A stretch of 28,693 nt of DNA from an uncultured Clostridia bacterium (GCA_902478725.1 CABSMD010000011.1:1-28693); one strand, 5' to 3'; shown: positions 7,588-15,324, counted from the first letter of the stretch. A program made the numbers and translations. Notes: a model not told the origin generated them from the letters alone.

Positions 7588-7632
7588 AAAATATCCCCAA
7601 CCATAGCAGCAGCCTATAGTTGGGGGTATTTT
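7588..7632 (-). terminator. Terminator of the LysM-CAP gene
   Basis: AAAATATCCCCAACCATA (7588-7605) pairs with TATAGTTGGGGGTATTTT (7615-7632) apart from two positions that can wobble, around a nine-base loop. Read on the minus strand the hairpin starts at the stop codon (7633-7631) and ends in TTTT. Confidence 0.85.
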
Positions 7633-8248
7633 ACTGTTTGATAAACATTTGCGTCCAATACAGGTTTCCCCGGCTGTCCTTAGCAACGCCGACCCCGATT
7701 TGGGTAAAGTTCCCGTTTAGGATGTTAGCCCGGTGCCCACTGGAATTCATCCAGGAGTTCATAACGCTCTGCGGGCTGTTCTGTCCTTTTGCGATATTTT
7801 CAGCAGCCGCCGTATAGCGGATTCCGAAATTTTTCATCATATCAAAAGGGGAACCGTATGTGGGCGACGTATGGGAAAAGTAGTTTTTGTCTATCATATC
7901 CTGTGATTTGTAACGCGCCACCCTTGACAATTCCCAGTTATGCGACAGGGATGAAAGGCCGTTTTGCCTCCTCTGTGCATTCACCAGGTCTACCACCTGC
8001 TGCTCCAGCTGCTTTACGCTGTCGATATTTGGAATCGCTATTTTTTGTCCCGGATAGATCAAGGCCGGATTTGCGATCTGCGGATTTGCCTCAATCAGCT
8101 CACTTAATCCGATCTCATAGCGCACCGCGATCTTCCACATAGAGTCCCCCGAAACAACCGTGTACGTTCCCGACTGCGCCAAAGCCGGCATAGCCGTCAG
8201 CAAAAATAATAATAAAATGGTGAAAAGCGCTGTTATTCTCTGCTTCAT
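7631..8248 (-). CDS. Secreted LysM and CAP (SCP) domain protein, SafA/YkwD-like
   Basis: The 205-residue protein starts with a signal peptide (MKQR, hydrophobic stretch to about residue 20, then PALAQS, probable cleavage near 24-25). A LysM domain follows (residues 28-73: YTVVSGDSMWKIA to YPGQKIAIPN), which binds peptidoglycan. The rest is a CAP domain (about 85-205) with H126 in NYFSHTS, E150-N151 in AENIA and GHRANIL (171-177), residues conserved in bacterial YkwD-type proteins. The start at 8248 follows GGAGGTGG at three to four bases. This architecture is common in spore-forming Firmicutes and is often linked to the spore coat or cortex, but no sporulation promoter is convincing here. Its exact activity is unknown. 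Confidence 0.9.
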   Translation of the reverse strand: MKQRITALFTILLLFLLTAMPALAQSGTYTVVSGDSMWKIAVRYEIGLSELIEANPQIANPALIYPGQKIAIPNIDSVKQLEQQVVDLVNAQRRQNGLSSLSHNWELSRVARYKSQDMIDKNYFSHTSPTYGSPFDMMKNFGIRYTAAAENIAKGQNSPQSVMNSWMNSSGHRANILNGNFTQIGVGVAKDSRGNLYWTQMFIKQ

Positions 8249-8372
8249 AATCCACCTCCATCCTTAGAATATGGAGTGGATGATAAAATATAAGAGGTAA
8301 ATTTTTTTGTTTATTTTAAAAAAACGGCGTCTATGACTTCGGCTCTTATACCTACCCGAAATACCAATAAAC

Positions 8373-8404
8373 AAAAACGCCTTTCCGAATGATTCGGAAA
8401 GGCG
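8373..8404 (-). terminator. Terminator of the ribosomal protein cluster
   Basis: CGCCTTTCCGAA (8378-8389) pairs perfectly with TTCGGAAAGGCG (8393-8404) around the three-base loop TGA. Read on the minus strand it follows the rplQ stop (8423) by about 20 bases and runs into five T. It closes the 16-kb transcription unit. Confidence 0.93.
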
Positions 8405-8422
8405 CCGCAGTGTTGTTTCTAT

Positions 8423-8767
8423 TTAGTCAACCAGTTCCAGCACCGCCATAGGAGCGCTGTCGCCCCGGCGTGGCCCCATCTTGACTACTCTGGTGTAACC
8501 ACCCTGTCTGTCAGCATACTTAGGCGCGATCTCGTCAAACAATTTTTTAACGACGTCTTCCTTCGTAATAAAGGTCAGCGCCTGACGCCTTGCGTGCAGG
8601 GTGTTCGCCTTGCCAAGCGTGATCATCTTGTCCACCATGCACCTGGCTTCCTTTGCGCGCATCTCGGTTGTCTGGATTTTGCCGTTTTCCAGCGTACAGG
8701 TCACCAACGAACGCAGCATCGCGCGCCTTTGGTCGGTAGGACGGCCTAATTTTCTCGTACCCGGCAT
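8423..8767 (-). CDS. rplQ: 50S ribosomal protein L17 (bL17)
   Basis: This 114-residue protein has the L17 opening MPGTRKLGRPTDQRRAMLRS, EMRAKEARCMVDKMI and the closing GPRRGDSAPMAVLELV. It has full length for the Firmicute form. The start at 8767 follows AAGGAGG at nine bases; the longer reading from 8833 overlaps rpoA and is not supported. It is the last gene of the cluster, next to rpoA as usual, and is followed by a strong terminator. L17 sits near the exit tunnel of the large subunit. Confidence 0.97.
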   Translation of the reverse strand: MPGTRKLGRPTDQRRAMLRSLVTCTLENGKIQTTEMRAKEARCMVDKMITLGKANTLHARRQALTFITKEDVVKKLFDEIAPKYADRQGGYTRVVKMGPRRGDSAPMAVLELVD

Positions 8768-8792
8768 ATCCTGATCCCTCCTTCCCTTTGGG

Positions 8793-9749
8793 TTATTGTT
8801 CTTCCTCTTCGGACAGAGACAGCCCCAAGGCAACCAGTTTGTTGATTACCTCCTCCAGCGACTTCCTGCCCAGGTTTCTTACCTTCATCATATCCTCTTC
8901 GGTCTTGCTGATCAAATCCTCAACGGTATTGATCCCCGCGCGTTTTAAGCAGTTATAGGAACGAACCGAAAAGTCAAGATCCTCAATCGCCATTTCCAGG
9001 ACCTTTTCCTTCTTGGTCTCTTCCTTCTCCACCATGATCTCGGTATGACGCGCGTCGTCCGAAAGGTCGATAAAGAGATCCAAATGCTCATTTAATATCT
9101 TGGCGCCAAGGCTGATGGCCTCGTCCGGCTTGATGGTCCCGTTCGTCCAGACCTCGATCGTAAGTTTATCATAATCGGTATCCTGCCCTACGCGGGTATT
9201 CTCCACATTATAATTAAACTTATGTACCGGCGTATAAATAGAATCCACCGGTATCACACCGATCACGGACTGCTGCATGGCAGCCTTGTTCTTCTCAGAG
9301 GATACATATCCTCTGCCCTTATTCAACACGATCTCCATGTACAGCTTTGCATCCTCATTCAAGGTCGCAATGTGCAGGTCACCGTTTAGGATTTCCACAT
9401 CCGCGTCCGGCTTGATATCGGACGCACATATCTCGCAGGCTCCCTTCGCTTCGATGTAAACGGTCTTGGGACCGTCACAATGCAGCTTGGCAGCCAGCCT
9501 TTTGATGTTTAGGATCATTTCGGTTACGTCCTCTTTCACACCCGGGACAGTGGAAAATTCATGCAGCACGCCGTCAATCTTGACCGATGTAACCGCCACG
9601 CCCGGCAGGGAAGAAAGCAGAATCCGGCGCAGGCTGTTGCCCAGCGTCATGCCGTAACCGCGTTCCAGCGGTTCCACTACAAATTTGCCGTAAGAGTCAT
9701 CGTCTTTTTGCTCTACACATTCAATCCTTGGTTTTTCGATTTCGATCAT
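8793..9749 (-). CDS. rpoA: DNA-directed RNA polymerase subunit alpha
   Basis: The 318-residue protein has the N-terminal dimerisation domain (GKFVVEPLERGYGMTLGNSLRRILLSS region, residues 21-50), an acidic linker near 235, and the C-terminal DNA/activator-binding domain (VRSYNCLKRAGINTVEDLI and VRNLGRKSLEEV). Alpha dimerises and nucleates assembly of the beta subunits; its C-terminal domain contacts UP elements and activators. The ATG at 9749 has AAGGAGGG eight bases upstream, so the TTG at 9755 is rejected. The 135-base gap to rpsD is the largest in this half of the cluster and is structured. Confidence 0.98.
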   Translation of the reverse strand: MIEIEKPRIECVEQKDDDSYGKFVVEPLERGYGMTLGNSLRRILLSSLPGVAVTSVKIDGVLHEFSTVPGVKEDVTEMILNIKRLAAKLHCDGPKTVYIEAKGACEICASDIKPDADVEILNGDLHIATLNEDAKLYMEIVLNKGRGYVSSEKNKAAMQQSVIGVIPVDSIYTPVHKFNYNVENTRVGQDTDYDKLTIEVWTNGTIKPDEAISLGAKILNEHLDLFIDLSDDARHTEIMVEKEETKKEKVLEMAIEDLDFSVRSYNCLKRAGINTVEDLISKTEEDMMKVRNLGRKSLEEVINKLVALGLSLSEEEEQ

Positions 9750-9770
9750 AGACAAAACCCTCCTTCGAAA

Positions 9771-9796
9771 TTCAATTTTGTTGTGCCAAAATTGAA
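9771..9796 (-). promoter_or_regulatory. Hairpin immediately upstream of the rpoA ribosome binding site
   Basis: TTCAATTTTG (9771-9780) and CAAAATTGAA (9787-9796) form a perfect 10-bp stem with a six-base loop. On the transcript the stem ends about five bases before AAGGAGGG (9765-9758). It could limit or protect rpoA translation or stabilise a processed mRNA end. It lacks a following U-run, so it is not a standard terminator. Confidence 0.6.
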
Positions 9797-9800
9797 CAAC

Positions 9801-9843
9801 CCGCCTCCATCCGCCAATACCGTCCCGAGGGACTGGCAGGCGG
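9801..9843 (-). promoter_or_regulatory. Long imperfect hairpin in the rpsD-rpoA gap
   Basis: Three nested helices can form: CCGCCT (9801-9806) with AGGCGG (9838-9843), GCCA (9813-9816) with TGGC (9834-9837), and GTCC (9822-9825) with GGAC (9830-9833). On the transcript, all unpaired bases between helices lie on one (3') side. The stacked arrangement looks like a folded RNA element, possibly a protein site or processing signal. Function is inferred only from position. Confidence 0.5.
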
Positions 9844-9884
9844 CAGCCAAAACCACAAAAAGGGCCCGGCCGTATTGCATACCA

Positions 9885-10511
9885 TTACTTAGAATAGTAC
9901 TCAACAATCAGGTGCTCTTCCAGAGGAAGGTCAATGTCGTCTCTCTGTGCAAGCGTAACCACCCTGGCCTGCATGGTATTGCGGTCCAGGTCAAGCCACT
10001 TCGGAATCACCTTTCCGTCGGTGGATTCCAGCACATCCTTGATCTTAACCTTATCACGGCTGGTTTCCTTGACTGCGATCACGTCGCCCTCTTTCACCAG
10101 GTAGGACGGGATATTGACCCTTTTCCCATTTACGGTGAAATGTCCGTGACGGACAAGCTGGCGCGCTTCCGGCCTGGAAAGACCAAAACCAAGGCGATAC
10201 ACCACGTTGTCCAGCCTGCTTTCCAAGATGCTCAGCAGGGTTTCGCCGGTGATCCCTTTTGATTTTGCAGCCATTTCATAATATTTTTCGAACTGGCTTT
10301 CCAATACGCCGTAATATCTTCTCGCTTTTTGTTTTTCTCTTAACTGAATGCCGTATTCAGATACCTTTTTGCGGCTCTGGCCGTGCTGGCCGGGCGCATA
10401 GGGGCGTCTTCCAACAGAACACTTTTCCGTATAACAACGCTCGCCTTTTAAGAAAAGCTTCTGGCCTTCCCGCCGGCAGAGCCTGCATACCGCTCCGGTA
10501 TATCGTGCCAT
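9885..10511 (-). CDS. rpsD: 30S ribosomal protein S4 (uS4), zinc-binding form
   Basis: The 208-residue protein begins MARYTGAVCRLCRREG and carries four cysteines at 9, 12, 26 and 31, the zinc-binding (C+) form of S4. The S4 RNA-binding domain follows (RLDNVVYRLGFGLSRPEARQLVRHGHFTVNG, split here as R-L-D to V-N-G around residues 95-130). S4 is a primary 16S rRNA binder and in several bacteria represses its own operon. It lies between rpsK and rpoA, as in the classic alpha operon. The start at 10511 follows GGAGGTGCAGAT. Confidence 0.98.
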   Translation of the reverse strand: MARYTGAVCRLCRREGQKLFLKGERCYTEKCSVGRRPYAPGQHGQSRKKVSEYGIQLREKQKARRYYGVLESQFEKYYEMAAKSKGITGETLLSILESRLDNVVYRLGFGLSRPEARQLVRHGHFTVNGKRVNIPSYLVKEGDVIAVKETSRDKVKIKDVLESTDGKVIPKWLDLDRNTMQARVVTLAQRDDIDLPLEEHLIVEYYSK

Positions 10512-10555
10512 ATCTGCACCTCCATTAAAAATATTCGTTTCTCATTCAACACAAA

Positions 10556-10954
10556 TCAGACCCTGCGCCGTTTTGGCGGGCGGCAGCCATTGTGCGGAAT
10601 CGGGGTGACGTCCTTAATCATATTTACCTCAAGTCCGGCGCCCTGTAAAGCTCGGATTGCCGCCTCGCGGCCAGCACCCGGACCCTTTACATAAACCTCA
10701 ACCGATTTGAGCCCATGCTCCATCGCCGCTTTGGCCGCCGTCTCCGCCGCCATCTGCGCCGCAAACGGGGTGTTCTTACGGGAACCACGGAAGCCTAAGC
10801 CGCCCGCGCTTGCCCAGGACAGGGCATTTCCTGCCACGTCGGTGATGGTTACGATGGTATTGTTGAACGAGGAACGGATATGCGCCGCGCCGCGCTCTAT
10901 ATTTTTACGTTCGCGCCTTCTGCGCGTCGTCTTTTTACCCGCTGTTTTTGCCAT
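10556..10954 (-). CDS. rpsK: 30S ribosomal protein S11 (uS11)
   Basis: The 132-residue protein has IRSSFNNTIVTITD (27-40), SAGGLGFRGSRKNTPFAAQ and the basic end GCRPPKRRRV typical of S11. It forms part of the small-subunit platform near the anticodon of E-site mRNA. The start at 10954 follows AAAGGAGGGATAGCGAAA. It lies 18 bases downstream of rpsM. Confidence 0.98.
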   Translation of the reverse strand: MAKTAGKKTTRRRRERKNIERGAAHIRSSFNNTIVTITDVAGNALSWASAGGLGFRGSRKNTPFAAQMAAETAAKAAMEHGLKSVEVYVKGPGAGREAAIRALQGAGLEVNMIKDVTPIPHNGCRPPKRRRV

Positions 10955-10972
10955 TTTCGCTATCCCTCCTTT

Positions 10973-11341
10973 TTACTTCTTTTTGCCCGCCATGGTCCTC
11001 TTCGGGCCTTTTCTGGTACGGGCGTTATTCTTCGTATTCTGGCCTCTGACCGGCAGACCGCGCCTGTGTCTCAAGCCACGATAGCAACCGATCTCAATCA
11101 GCCTTTTGATATCGAGGGATACCTGGCGGCGCAGATCGCCTTCTACCTTATATTCCTGGTCGATGACATCACGCAGCTTACCGATCTCCGCCTCCGTCAG
11201 GTCCTTGACCCTGGTGTCCGGATTGATACCGGTATCCTGCAGAATCTTCCTGGCACTGCTTACGCCGATGCCGAAGATATATGTCAAACCATATTCCACG
11301 CGTTTTTCTTTCGGTAAATCAACACCTGCAATTCTTGCCAT
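10973..11341 (-). CDS. rpsM: 30S ribosomal protein S13 (uS13)
   Basis: The 122-residue protein starts MARIAGVDLPKEKRVEYGLTY and has YRGLRHRRGLPVRGQ and the lysine-rich tail RKGPKRTMAGKKK of S13, which contacts P-site tRNA and the B1 bridges. GGAGGTGT lies just upstream of the ATG at 11341. The 105-base gap to rpmJ carries a strong RNA hairpin. Confidence 0.98.
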   Translation of the reverse strand: MARIAGVDLPKEKRVEYGLTYIFGIGVSSARKILQDTGINPDTRVKDLTEAEIGKLRDVIDQEYKVEGDLRRQVSLDIKRLIEIGCYRGLRHRRGLPVRGQNTKNNARTRKGPKRTMAGKKK

Positions 11342-11390
11342 ATACTCGTTACACCTCCTGCACTATTTTGGTTACATGTAATTTATATCA

Positions 11391-11443
11391 ATCTGCCGCG
11401 TTACAGTATGCAACCCGCACACTGTCAGCCGCACGCCGCAGAT
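11391..11443 (-). promoter_or_regulatory. Strong extended RNA hairpin between rpmJ and rpsM
   Basis: On the transcript, AUCUGC pairs with GCAGAU (11443-11438 with 11396-11391), then after a single G-G mismatch GCGU pairs with ACGC (11436-11433 with 11401-11398), and after an asymmetric internal loop ACAGU pairs with ACUGU (11425-11421 with 11407-11403). The apical loop of 13 bases can form a further UGC/GCA pair set. That is 15 base pairs in a non-coding gap, starting a few bases after the rpmJ stop and about 30 bases before the rpsM ribosome site. There is no U-run. Position fits an alpha-operon leader for ribosomal-protein feedback, but the ligand is unknown. Confidence 0.65.
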
Positions 11444-11446
11444 GGT

Positions 11447-11560
11447 TCAGCCCTGCCTCTGCTTATGCTTGGGGTTTTCACAAATAACCATGACTTTGCC
11501 TTTTCTTTTGATGATCTTGCATTTTTCACACATAGGCTTAACCGATGGCCTTACCTTCAT
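11447..11560 (-). CDS. rpmJ: 50S ribosomal protein L36 (bL36), zinc form
   Basis: This 37-residue gene reads MKVRPSVKPMCEKC then KRKGKVMVICENPKHKQRQG. C11, C14, C27 and H32 are the zinc ligands of the C+ form. The ATG at 11560 has GGAGG eight bases upstream and the stop TGA is at 11449-11447. L36 between infA and rpsM is the standard Firmicute order. Confidence 0.97.
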   Translation of the reverse strand: MKVRPSVKPMCEKCKIIKRKGKVMVICENPKHKQRQG

Positions 11561-11605
11561 GAGTATTACCTCCTTCAATGGTTTATCATAGCGACTGTAG
11601 CGCCT

Positions 11606-11824
11606 TTATTTTGCTCTCCATGTGATCCTGCCCTTTGTCAGGTCGTAAGGAGACATTTCCACAGTGACCTTATCCCCCGGAAGAATACGGATAAAATTCA
11701 TCCGAAGCTTTCCTGAAATGTGAGCCAATATCTTGTGCCCATTCTCCAACTCGACCTGGAACACCGCGTTAGGCAATGCCTCAATGACCGTACCCTCTAC
11801 TTCCAAAACATCATCTTTCGCCAA
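11606..11824 (-). CDS. infA: Translation initiation factor IF-1
   Basis: The 72-residue protein is a single OB-fold with EGTVIEALPNAVFQVELENGH, HISGKLRMNFIRILPGDKV and the end SPYDLTKGRITWRAK. It binds the A site of the 30S subunit during initiation. The start is TTG (11824-11822), fixed by GGGGAGGA eight bases upstream and by exact alignment of MAKDD with the family. It lies 17 bases after the KOW gene. Confidence 0.97.
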   Translation of the reverse strand: MAKDDVLEVEGTVIEALPNAVFQVELENGHKILAHISGKLRMNFIRILPGDKVTVEMSPYDLTKGRITWRAK

Positions 11825-11841
11825 AGGATCATTCCTCCCCT

Positions 11842-12153
11842 TTAAGAATTTGGCTCCGGCCGTCCATTCTCATGGCCGCCGATCTGCTCCGACAGAAAAT
11901 CTGCCAAAGCGTTTCTGACCTCTGCATTCGCCCCCCTGCCGCCTCCGGCCAGCTTGCCGGCGAGCCACTCGCTGTTGCAGCCAAGGCATCTCAGGTGCTT
12001 CTTTTTCTTCTTCTTGGGTTGTTCCACTCTGCGCTTTTTTCCATCGCTTATGAAAACATACTGTTCATCCAGTATAGACAACACCACAAACAGGCCGCCC
12101 TTATCGCGCCCCGCAACCGATTTGACCAAAACCGACGGATACAGCTCCTCCAC
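11842..12153 (-). CDS. KOW-domain RNA-binding protein (L14e-like), with long C-terminal tail
   Basis: Residues 8-45 form a KOW-type domain (VKSVAGRDKGGLFVVLSILDEQYVFISDG), followed by a lysine cluster (RRVEQPKKKKKKHL). Such proteins are a recurrent part of clostridial spc/alpha clusters between map and infA, but their role is not established; binding to rRNA is likely. The tail after residue 52 is longer than in the short forms I know and contains CLGC and a glycine-rich stretch. The start is probably GTG at 12153, seven bases after GAGGTG; TTG at 12159 would sit directly on the ribosome site. The 103-residue product is best treated as conserved but functionally unknown. Confidence 0.8.
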   Translation of the reverse strand: MEELYPSVLVKSVAGRDKGGLFVVLSILDEQYVFISDGKKRRVEQPKKKKKKHLRCLGCNSEWLAGKLAGGGRGANAEVRNALADFLSEQIGGHENGRPEPNS

Positions 12154-12178
12154 AGTCAATCACCTCATAATACCTGGG

Positions 12179-12922
12179 TTACAGGGTCAATATAACCGGC
12201 TCGTTTTCGGTTACCAAAACGGTGTTTTCATAGTGTGCCGACAGTCTGCCATCCTTTGTCACGGTCGTCCAGCCATCGTCTAAGACCACGACTGCCGCAC
12301 GTCCGGCGTTCACCATCGGCTCCACTGCCAGCGTCATACCCGCGTAAAGGCGCGGGCCGCGTCCGGCCAAACCAAAATTCGGGACGCTCGGCTCCTCATG
12401 CAGCTGGCTTCCCACGCCGTGCCCGACAAACTCGCGCACCACCGAGAACCCGTTTTTCTCCACATGGCGCTGCACGGCGTGGGAGATATTGCTCAGCCGT
12501 TCGCCCGCCTTCGCGTGAGCGATCCCTTCAAAAAAGCTCTGTCTGGTAACCTCTATCAGCTTCGCGGCCTCCGCGCTGACCTCCCCTACCGGAAAGGTAC
12601 GGGCACAGTCCGCATGGTAGCCCTGGTGGCACACACCGATATCAATACTTATAATATCGCCTTGTTTGAGCGACTTTAAACCCGGAATTCCATGAATGAC
12701 CTCTTCGTTTACCGAGGCGCACACCGAACCGGGAAAGCCGCGGTACCCCTTAAAAGAAGGAGAGGCGTTATGCTTTGTGATATGGTCATATGCAATCCGG
12801 TCAATCTCACCGGTCGTGACACCGGGCACAACCGCCTCTTCAATGAGGGCAAGCGCCTCCTTGGCGATCTCAGCTGCATCTCTCATCTTTTCTATCTCAT
12901 GGGTGGACTTGATCGAAATCAT
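12179..12922 (-). CDS. map: Type I methionyl aminopeptidase
   Basis: The 247-residue protein removes the initiator methionine from nascent chains. The five metal ligands of the pita-bread fold are present: D94, D105, H168, E201 and E232, with H77 as the likely substrate-contacting histidine. There is no N-terminal zinc finger extension. The ATG at 12922 overlaps the adk stop by ATGA, so it is translationally coupled; the ribosome site is weak (GAGCGA), consistent with coupling. Confidence 0.97.
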   Translation of the reverse strand: MISIKSTHEIEKMRDAAEIAKEALALIEEAVVPGVTTGEIDRIAYDHITKHNASPSFKGYRGFPGSVCASVNEEVIHGIPGLKSLKQGDIISIDIGVCHQGYHADCARTFPVGEVSAEAAKLIEVTRQSFFEGIAHAKAGERLSNISHAVQRHVEKNGFSVVREFVGHGVGSQLHEEPSVPNFGLAGRGPRLYAGMTLAVEPMVNAGRAAVVVLDDGWTTVTKDGRLSAHYENTVLVTENEPVILTL

Positions 12923-13560
12923 TCGCTCTGCGCCCCGATGACCGAAAATACCTCTTTGGTCACCGCATCCAGCGCAGCGTCCGCGTTCACCTGTCGTAAG
13001 ATGCCCTTTCCCTGATAGAATGTTTTCAGAGGCGCACTTTGCTCATAGTAGACCTTCAGCCGGTTTTGAATCGTCTCCGGCCGGTCGTCATCGCGGATGA
13101 TCAACGCTTCGCCACATTGTTCACAGGCCTCGCCCTTGCTGGAGGGCTTATGGTCGACATGGTAGGTCGCGCCGCACTTCGGGCACTCCCGCCGGCCGGA
13201 CAGCCGCTTGATGATGACCGCATCCGGCACCTCAAACGACAGCGCCATATCGATCCGGATCCCAAACCGGTCCAGCGCCTCCGCCTGGGCGGAGGTACGC
13301 GGGAAGCCGTCGAGGATAAAGCCGTCTTTACAATCCGGTTCCTTCAAGCGGTCCTGAATCAATCCGATCATAACGTCATCCGGCACAAGCTCGCCTTTGT
13401 CGATAAAAGTCTTTGCCTGCTTGCCAAACTGCGTCCCTTCCCGGATCGCGGCCCGCAGCATCGCCCCGGTCGAGATGGTCGGGATACCCAGCTTTTCGGA
13501 AATCTTCTCCGCCTGGGTTCCTTTCCCGGTCCCGGGCGCGCCCAACAGAATCATATTCAA
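12919..13560 (-). CDS. adk: Adenylate kinase, zinc-LID form
   Basis: The 213-residue protein catalyses 2 ADP = ATP + AMP. It has the P-loop GAPGTGKGT (7-15), the NMP-binding region (STGAMLRAAI), DGFPRT (84-89) and a LID with four cysteines (C126, C129, C146, C149) that should bind zinc, the Gram-positive form. The start is TTG at 13560: AAGGTGA lies six bases upstream and MNMILLGAPG then aligns with relatives. The ATG at 13554 would be 12 bases away. It lies between secY and map as usual. Confidence 0.97.
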   Translation of the reverse strand: MNMILLGAPGTGKGTQAEKISEKLGIPTISTGAMLRAAIREGTQFGKQAKTFIDKGELVPDDVMIGLIQDRLKEPDCKDGFILDGFPRTSAQAEALDRFGIRIDMALSFEVPDAVIIKRLSGRRECPKCGATYHVDHKPSSKGEACEQCGEALIIRDDDRPETIQNRLKVYYEQSAPLKTFYQGKGILRQVNADAALDAVTKEVFSVIGAQSE

Positions 13561-13587
13561 CGTAAGTCACCTTCTTAAACGTGTTTC

Positions 13588-14856
13588 CTATTCTAAAAAT
13601 CCCTTATAATGACGAATCATCATCTGGGACTCGATCTGTCTGCCGGTTTCCAGCACAACGCCGACAACAATCAGCAAGGATGTGCCGCCCAGCGCGACGC
13701 TGAAGCCGAACGCGCTGCTCAACAACATCGGCAGCACGGCGATCAGGCCGATAAACACGGCGCCGGCGATCGTGATCTTGTTTAAGATACGATCTATAAA
13801 CTCAGACGTCGGCCGGCCCGGACGGATACCGGGAACAAAGCCGCCGTTATTCTTCATGTTGTTTGCAATCTCAACCGTGTTAAACTGGATCTTCGTATAA
13901 AAGAAGGTGAAGAACAGAATCAACAGGAAGTAAAGCACATTGTAAATGATCGATGTTTGACTAAAAACATTGTTCATGACCCATGCGCCAAAACCACCGG
14001 TGGGATTGTAATTAAACAACTGCATCAGCGTAATCGGGAAGGTCATGATCGACATCGCAAAGATGATCGGGATGACGCCCGCCATGCTGACCTTGATCGG
14101 AATATGTGTGCTCTGGCCGCCATACATCTTCCGTCCGACCACACGCTTTGCGTACTGTACCGGAATCCGGCGTTCCGAATCATTCATCAGAACAACCAGA
14201 CCGATCACAACGACAGCGACGATCAGGAAGAGAACCAGCGTAAACCAGTTTAACGCACCGTTTTGCATACTACCGATAACGGTTGTAACCATCTGCGGCC
14301 CACGGGAGACGATACCGGCGAAGATGATAAGGGAAATACCATTCCCCACACCCTTTTCGGTGATCTGTTCACCCAGCCACATCAAAAACGCGGTGCCGGC
14401 GGTAAACGACAGCATGATGGTCAGGTAAGACAGGACGCCGCGGTCGGTCACCGCGTCACGCAGGCCAAAGTACATACCGGTTGCCTGAACAAACGCCAGT
14501 ACAACGGTCAGGTAACGGGTATACTGTCCGATCTTCTTTCTGCCTTCCTCACCCTGCTTCGCCATTCTCTCAAGTGCAGGGACTGCAACCGTCAACAGCT
14601 GCATGATAATCGAGGAGTTGATGTACGGCGTGATACTCATCGCAAAAATGGTTGCGTTTCCAAGCGCGCCGCCGGAGATCAAATCCATAAAACCGAGTGC
14701 GTCAAGACTTCCCACAAGGTTTTGCAGGACGTCTGCCCGCATACCGGGAATCGGTACATGAGAGCCCAGACGAAATACAATCAAAAGCAAAATAGTATAA
14801 AAAATCTTTTTTCGAAGATCCGGTATTTTGAATGCACTTGCGATTGTCTTAAGCAA
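13588..14856 (-). CDS. secY: Protein translocase subunit SecY
   Basis: The 422-residue, ten-span membrane protein forms the Sec channel. Visible marks are IFYTILLLIVFRLGSHVPIPG at the first span (plug side), GNATIFAMSITPYINSSIIMQLL in the second, GEQITEKGVGNGISLIIFAGIV and the PGIRPGRPT cytoplasmic loop. The start is TTG at 14856, seven bases after GAGGTG, giving MLKTIASAFKIPDLRKKI, which matches the family N-terminus; the TTG at 14862 abuts the ribosome site. The gene overlaps the end of rplO by eight bases. Confidence 0.97.
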   Translation of the reverse strand: MLKTIASAFKIPDLRKKIFYTILLLIVFRLGSHVPIPGMRADVLQNLVGSLDALGFMDLISGGALGNATIFAMSITPYINSSIIMQLLTVAVPALERMAKQGEEGRKKIGQYTRYLTVVLAFVQATGMYFGLRDAVTDRGVLSYLTIMLSFTAGTAFLMWLGEQITEKGVGNGISLIIFAGIVSRGPQMVTTVIGSMQNGALNWFTLVLFLIVAVVVIGLVVLMNDSERRIPVQYAKRVVGRKMYGGQSTHIPIKVSMAGVIPIIFAMSIMTFPITLMQLFNYNPTGGFGAWVMNNVFSQTSIIYNVLYFLLILFFTFFYTKIQFNTVEIANNMKNNGGFVPGIRPGRPTSEFIDRILNKITIAGAVFIGLIAVLPMLLSSAFGFSVALGGTSLLIVVGVVLETGRQIESQMMIRHYKGFLE

Positions 14857-15298
14857 TTTCAATCACCTCGAACTTTCCGCCAGCCGACACGATCTTCTCC
14901 TGTGCGGATTTTGAAAATCTTGCGGCTTTCACGGTAAGGTTCTTCGATAATTCTCCTCTGCCCAACACAACGACTCCATCGCGGATCTTGGAAATAACGC
15001 CCGATTCCTTGAGGAGCTCCGGTGTTACCACAGTACCATTCTCAAACCTTTCCAGTTCAGCGACATTGATTTCCACATACTCTTTGGCAAAGATATTGGT
15101 AAACCCACGCTTCGGTAACCGGCGGTATAACGGCATCTGGCCGCCTTCAAAACCCGGTCTTACTCCGCCGCCCGAGCGTGCCTTCTGTCCTTTATGTCCA
15201 CGGCCTGCCGTTTTTCCGTTACCGGTGGCGTGGCCGCGTCCTTTTCTTTTACAGTCCTTCACCGAGCCCGGTGCAGGTGACAGCTCATACAACTTCAT
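14849..15298 (-). CDS. rplO: 50S ribosomal protein L15 (uL15)
   Basis: The 149-residue protein has the glycine/arginine-rich N-terminus (KRKGRGHATGNGKTAGRGHKG), VRPGFEGGQMPLYRRLPKRGF and a globular C-terminus ending KFEVIEIA. It is a late assembly protein of the large subunit. The ATG at 15298 has GGAGGTGT upstream. Its final codons contain the ribosome site and start of secY. Confidence 0.98.
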   Translation of the reverse strand: MKLYELSPAPGSVKDCKRKGRGHATGNGKTAGRGHKGQKARSGGGVRPGFEGGQMPLYRRLPKRGFTNIFAKEYVEINVAELERFENGTVVTPELLKESGVISKIRDGVVVLGRGELSKNLTVKAARFSKSAQEKIVSAGGKFEVIEIA

Positions 15299-15324
15299 TT
15301 GCTACACCTCCCTTTCGATAGTTG

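Noticed and set aside
8266..8293. Sigma-E/K-like promoter (TTATATT, 13 bases, CATATTCT) before the LysM-CAP gene
   Set aside because: The predicted start would fall on the ribosome binding site, leaving no leader; match is weak and the region is AT-rich.
14263..14937. Open frame of 224 codons opposite secY and the rplO end
   Set aside because: Antisense to strongly conserved genes, low-complexity basic composition and no ribosome site.
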